Source of the DNA: Nocardiopsis suaedae
GTDB lineage: Bacteria > Actinomycetota > Actinomycetes > Streptosporangiales > Streptosporangiaceae
Direction: 5' to 3'
NCBI RefSeq assembly: GCF_027706745.1
Contig: NZ_JAQFWP010000001.1
Location: 236,742 to 300,741, forward strand
DNA: 64,000 bases
In this document: positions 60,971-64,000 of the stretch, in pieces
Layout: the number at the start of each line of letters is the position of its first letter
Position numbering within the stretch: position 1 is the first letter of the stretch
Made by a program: the position numbers and the translations under genes
Notes under the pieces: generated by a model
Databases searched by the model: none
Seen by the model: the letters and a program-made list of their open reading frames with translations, nothing else
Told to the model about the DNA's origin: nothing

Positions 60971-61999
60971 ATGGGTGAGGAGCGCAGGCCGACCCTGGAG
61001 ATGGTGGCGCGACGCGCCGGGGTCGGCCGGGGGACGGTGTCCCGTGTGATCAACGGGTCGAGCCGGGTCAGCCCGGACACCCGCGAGGCGGTGCGCGCCG
61101 CCATCGCCGAACTGGGGTACGTGCCCAACCGGGCCGCCCGGGCGCTGGTCACCCGCCGCACCGACACCGTCGCCCTCGTCGTCTCCGAGCCCGAGGCACG
61201 CCTGTTCGACCAGCCGTTCTTCGCCGGGATCGTGCGCGGGGTCAGCGCGGTGCTGACCGACCGCGGCCTGCAGCTGCTGCTGGCCACCGCGCGCACCGGC
61301 GGCGACCACGAGCGGCTCGGCGACTACCTGAGCGGCGGGCACGTGGACGGGGTGCTGCTCGTGTCGCTGCACACCGACGACCCGCTGCCGGACCGGCTGG
61401 CGGGGGCGGGGGTGCCGGTCGTCCTGGGCGGGCGGCCGCTGTACCCGCCCCGGCACCCGGTGCACTACGTGGACATCGACAACGTCGGCGGGGCGGCCTC
61501 GGCCACCCGCAGGCTGATCGGGGCCGGTCGGCGGCGCATCGCCACGGTGGCGGGGCCCGCCGACATGGCGGCCGGGCAGGACCGGCTCCGGGGGCACCGG
61601 GAGGCGCTCGCGGAGGCGGGCCTGCCGGACCCGCCGGAGCTGACCGTGCACGGCGACTTCAGCCACGAGGGCGGCGCCCGTGCCATGCGGGAGCTGCTGG
61701 AGGCGGCGCCGGACCTGGACGCGGTGTTCGCGGCGTCCGACGACATGGCGCTGGGCGTGCTGCGGACCCTGCGGGAGGCGGGTAGGAGGGTGCCCGAGGA
61801 CGTGGCGCTGGTCGGGTACGACGACACCGCCGCGGCAGCGCACACCGACCCGCCGCTGACGACGGTGCACCAGCCCACCGAGAGGATGGGGGGAGAGATG
61901 GCGCGGCTGCTGGCCGACACGGCCATCGCCGAGGGGCCGGACGCCAAGCCGCAGGCGGTGGTGCTGGACACCCGGCTGGTGGTGCGCGCGTCCGGATGA
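60971..61999 (+). CDS. cebR: LacI family repressor CebR
   Basis: This 342-residue repressor of the cellobiose operon has a LacI HTH (PTLEMVARRAGVGRGTVSRV, then VNG-type INGSSRVSPDTREAV) and hinge LGYVPNRAARALVTRRTDTV near 45-64. The sugar-binding core follows, with LVVSEPEARLFDQPFFAGIV, DGVLLVSLHTDDPLP and VYVDIDNVGG-type HYVDIDNVGGAASATRRL near 165. It starts 3 bp after bglC, unlike Streptomyces where cebR is divergent from or separate from cebEFG. The perfect CebR box upstream of cebE makes an autoregulated operon. Confidence 0.93.
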   Translation: MGEERRPTLEMVARRAGVGRGTVSRVINGSSRVSPDTREAVRAAIAELGYVPNRAARALVTRRTDTVALVVSEPEARLFDQPFFAGIVRGVSAVLTDRGLQLLLATARTGGDHERLGDYLSGGHVDGVLLVSLHTDDPLPDRLAGAGVPVVLGGRPLYPPRHPVHYVDIDNVGGAASATRRLIGAGRRRIATVAGPADMAAGQDRLRGHREALAEAGLPDPPELTVHGDFSHEGGARAMRELLEAAPDLDAVFAASDDMALGVLRTLREAGRRVPEDVALVGYDDTAAAAHTDPPLTTVHQPTERMGGEMARLLADTAIAEGPDAKPQAVVLDTRLVVRASG

Positions 62000-62382
62000 G
62001 CGGCACGACGGGGCGCGGCCGGCCGATCGCGACGGCGTGCCCCGTCGCCGACGAGGCCCGTACCCCGCGGTCCGCGGACCGCGGACCGCGATCTGTGAAC
62101 GGTGCTCCGTGAACCGCGCCCCGCAGTCCGCACGGCCGTCGGAGAGGGGCCGAAAAGGGGCCCACATGCTGCCTGCGCGGGGTCCACACGGGGGCGATGT
62201 CGGGCTTGCGCGGGGCCTGCGCAGGGTCGGTACCGACCGGACCGGATGGGATCGGCCCCTCTGGACTGGCGGTGAGCCGCTGTGCAACGCTGAACACGCT
62301 CCCGCGCAGAGGACGGGAGAGGCACGCCGCAGGGCAGGAGCGGTGCGGCGCAGCCGACGGAATCCTTGCGGGGGGACGGGCT
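62000..62382. other. intergenic region after cebR
   Basis: I see no gene in this 383-bp gap. It contains short overlapping CGCGGACCG units (GTCCGCGGACCGCGGACCGC near 62070-62095) that could fold and end the ceb transcript. The rest is featureless GC-rich sequence. GGGGGA before 62383 is the next gene's ribosome-binding site. Confidence 0.5.
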
Positions 62383-62658
62383 ATGGCGGTTCGGCCTGAG
62401 CACTCTCCGGGCCGGCTCCCGCGCTCGGAGTGCGCCATCGAGCGCTGCCGGTGGTGTGCGCGCGAAGGGTCGGCCTGCCGCTTCTGCGCGGGGACGGGGA
62501 CGTGGAGCGCCGAGCGCCCGCTCGCCGACGGTGGTGTCGTGGAGTGGACCGCCGTGCAGGAACCGTGCCGCATGTGTGCGGGCACCGGCAAGGAGCACAA
62601 CCCGCCGGGCGAGCCGCCGGAGGCACCCCTACGCCGCCCCGGCCCGGCCGGATGCTGA
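62383..62658 (+). CDS. small CXXC zinc-finger-like protein
   Basis: This is an unrecognised 91-residue protein with DnaJ-central-domain-like zinc motifs: CRWCAREGSACRFCAGTGTW near residues 22-41 and EPCRMCAGTGKEH near 59-71. That gives four CxxC pairs or near-pairs, two with the following GTG of DnaJ-type CxxCxGxG repeats. It is not a DnaJ because no J domain is present. GGGGGA precedes ATG 62383. Proteins like this may bind zinc and act in protein folding or in nucleic-acid contacts, but the role is unknown. A five-unit tandem repeat begins just before its stop codon. Confidence 0.68.
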   Translation: MAVRPEHSPGRLPRSECAIERCRWCAREGSACRFCAGTGTWSAERPLADGGVVEWTAVQEPCRMCAGTGKEHNPPGEPPEAPLRRPGPAGC

Positions 62659-62940
62659 AGCGGTGCGCCCTGTGACCTGATGGTGCGCCTGCACGAGGCG
62701 GTGGGGCGACGCTGAGGCCGTGCGCCCTTCGACCTGACTGAGCGCCGGCGCCGACGCGGTCCGGCCACACACTGAAGGACTGCTCCTCCGGCCCGATGAT
62801 CCCGCCTGCGCGAGGCGGTGACACCGGATGCCGGATCGCTGCCCCTTCGGCTTGACGATGCGCCTGCGTGCGGCGGTGGCGCCGGATGCGGAATCGCTGC
62901 CCCTTCGGCCTGGTGATGTGCCTGCGCGATGCGCAGTGCC
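62651..62940 (+). repeat. tandem array of five imperfect ~58-bp repeats
   Basis: Units run at 62651-62707, 62708-62766, 62767-62825, 62826-62883 and 62884-62940. The common theme is a G-A-T-G-C start, then TCGCTGCCCCTTCGGC or a variant, then GATGCGCCTGCGTGCGGCGG or a variant, then TGGCGCC. The last two units are the most alike (GGATGC-GGA-ATCGCTGCCCC). Units are contiguous without spacers. The array fills the gap between the CXXC gene and the FAH-like gene. Confidence 0.65.
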
Positions 62941-63058
62941 ACCTTCGCCACGTGCAGGACTACCGCTGCGCGGGGCGGTGGGGGCGCCGCTCCGTGGAGC
63001 GATAGGTTCGTCCGTGCGGCGCGCCGGGCGCCGCTGCCGCGACGACCACGGGGGACAT

Positions 63059-63748
63059 GTGCGCTGGGTGAGCTACCTTCCGCCGACGGGCGGTTCCGAG
63101 CGGGCCGGAGCGATCGACGACGGGTGCGTCTTCGGGCACCCCGGCGGCCGGGAGCTGGCCGGTCTGCTGGACGCCGATACCGAGGCGGTGCAGGCCGCGC
63201 ACCATGAGGCGCTGGAGCACCCCTCCGAGATCATCGTCGAGTTCGAGACCCGGCTGTGCGCCCCGTTGCGGCCGACGGGACCGGTGCCGGTCGCGGTGTC
63301 CGGAACTCCGCAGACCGAGGGCATGGTCGACGCCGCCCTGGTGCGCGGCACCGACGACGGCGCCCCGATGCCTGAAGGGGCGCGGACGCTCACGGCCATG
63401 CTCGGCGCGGCGGCGCTCGTAGGGGAGTCCGGGCGGCTGCTCGGCTTTACGGCGGCCTGCCTGTGGCGCGCCGACGACGGCCGGACGGTGGCCCTGAGCA
63501 CGGGCCCGGTTCTGGTCACCCCGGAGGAGCTCGCCAAAGGCGGGACGGTGGAGATCGAGGCCGAGGTCGACGGCGAACAGGTCACCCGCGCGCAGGTCGC
63601 GCTGCCGGGGTCGGGGTCGGTAGAGCACCGACCCGGCATGGCGGTGCTCCTCGCGCCCGAGACCCGCCCCCTGGAGGAGGGGGAGGAGCTCAACGTGGAC
63701 GCGGGCGAGCTGGGAACCTTCGAGATCCGCGTCGGCGCTCAGGCATAG
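63059..63748 (+). CDS. diverged fumarylacetoacetate-hydrolase-like protein
   Basis: This 229-residue protein looks like an FAH-superfamily relative that has lost its catalytic apparatus. The N-terminal part (RWVSYLPPTGGSERAGAIDD with FGHPGG) and the C-terminal end (MAVLLAPETRPLEEGEELNV, DAGELGTFEIRVG) follow the shape of FAH proteins. The central metal-binding E-x-E...D pattern and the usual HYEAELA and GYTxxND motifs are absent. GTG 63059 follows GGGGGA at a short distance of about 3 nt; a longer upstream frame translates the tandem repeats and is not credible. No catabolic genes adjoin it, so the role is unknown. Confidence 0.6.
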   Translation: MRWVSYLPPTGGSERAGAIDDGCVFGHPGGRELAGLLDADTEAVQAAHHEALEHPSEIIVEFETRLCAPLRPTGPVPVAVSGTPQTEGMVDAALVRGTDDGAPMPEGARTLTAMLGAAALVGESGRLLGFTAACLWRADDGRTVALSTGPVLVTPEELAKGGTVEIEAEVDGEQVTRAQVALPGSGSVEHRPGMAVLLAPETRPLEEGEELNVDAGELGTFEIRVGAQA

Positions 63749-64000
63749 TGATCAGGGCACGGGGTCCGGGCCCCCGATGACGGCCGGGTCTTTGCGGCGC
63801 GAGCGCGCGGCGGCTGGGCTGGTTCCCCGCTGACGGGCCCTGGCCGGGCGGCGGGTTTCCGGGGTGTGAGGTGGATGGCGGCGACGAAGGTCGGCGCCCC
63901 TACCTGCGGGTCGGTCGGCTGCCGGGTGTGTGCGTGGTCGTGGTGGATGGCGGCGACGGCGGAAGCGGGGCGGTTCCCCGGGCCTGCTCGCCGGGCGCCG
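63749..64000. other. intergenic right edge with dispersed repeat
   Basis: I see no gene in the last 252 bp. They include the second copy of the 68-bp G-rich repeat (63817-63884) followed by further G-rich units (GGTGGATGGCGGCGACGGCG) of the same kind, running to the window edge. Confidence 0.55.
63817..63884 (+). repeat. 68-bp G-rich intergenic repeat, copy 2
   Basis: It starts GGCTGGTTCCCCGCTGACGG and ends GTGAGGTGGATGGCGGCGA, matching 44465-44532 with about four substitutions. The sequence following resembles that following the degenerate copy at 44247-44313 (GACGAAGGTCGGCG). Confidence 0.7.

Noticed and set aside
59366..62287. A ~970-codon minus-strand frame across bglC and cebR
   Set aside because: Composition is Gly/His/Arg/Val-rich without domains. 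The plus strand has complete GH1 and LacI proteins.
62651..62940. Tandem array considered as a CRISPR
   Set aside because: Units are contiguous with no unique spacers, are strongly diverged, and no cas gene is nearby.

Overview
The window is very GC-rich actinomycete chromosome. G/C dominates codon third positions, GTG starts are frequent, and start/stop overlaps (ATGA/GTGA) are common. The family mix is DUF574 methyltransferase, Scr1-type HTH regulator with a DUF397 partner and an anti-sigma-like ATPase, MetS-type small transporter subunit, DUF6461, PAC2, and a CebR-controlled cellobiose operon. This points to a filamentous actinobacterium of the Nocardiopsis/Streptomyces kind. Nocardiopsaceae is my best guess, but it is an inference. 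I see no rRNA, tRNA, prophage, transposase or CRISPR array. The content is mostly metabolic and regulatory, with some accessory intergenic repeats.

Layout. 1-7.1 kb: 5'-truncated DUF574 methyltransferase, alpha/beta hydrolase, SDR, a Rid/LLM/small membrane protein group, and a beta-hydroxyacid dehydrogenase divergent from a LysR regulator. 7.7-12.4 kb: secreted SGNH esterase, then the HTH / DUF397 / ATP-binding signalling module, with a shared operator-like repeat upstream of the last two genes. 12.7-16.3 kb: orphan OmpR-type response regulator followed by overlapping pntAA-pntAB-pntB (proton-translocating transhydrogenase). 16.4-22.9 kb: GDPD-like protein with a degraded active site, DeoR regulator, VOC protein, MFS exporter, PhzF-like protein with an odd AT-rich leader, and a class F sortase overlapping its probable APQTG substrate. 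23.3-27.9 kb: metP-metS amino-acid importer, an Lrp regulator, and kynA-kynU. 28.4-33.8 kb: DPBB-like membrane protein and a branched-chain-type 2-oxoacid dehydrogenase operon (E1 alpha, E1 beta, E2) divergent from a BkdR-like Lrp regulator. 33.9-45.4 kb: small secreted protein, acyltransferase-3/SGNH protein, TrkH potassium channel, ABC-class ATPase, PAC2 protein, pyrD, DUF6461 protein. 46.0-50.5 kb: lipoprotein deacetylase divergent from a cobalamin riboswitch and metE. 50.6-53.1 kb: membrane and secreted envelope proteins. 53.6-56.2 kb: metNIQ methionine ABC importer. 56.3-62.0 kb: cebEFG-bglC-cebR with a perfect CebR box. 62.4-64.0 kb: CXXC zinc-finger protein and a diverged FAH-like protein.

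Themes. Methionine supply is covered three ways: MetNIQ, MetPS, and B12-independent synthesis by MetE, which the riboswitch shuts off when cobalamin is present. Cello-oligosaccharides are imported by CebEFG, cleaved by BglC, and sensed by CebR. Tryptophan and branched-chain amino-acid breakdown each sit beside an Lrp-type regulator. Several intergenic regions carry repeats not explained by the genes: a 62-bp near-palindrome (two full copies and a half copy), a 68-bp G-rich repeat in the 44-kb gap and at the right edge, and a five-unit ~58-bp tandem array. Starts, operators and repeat identities were read by eye and were not computed.
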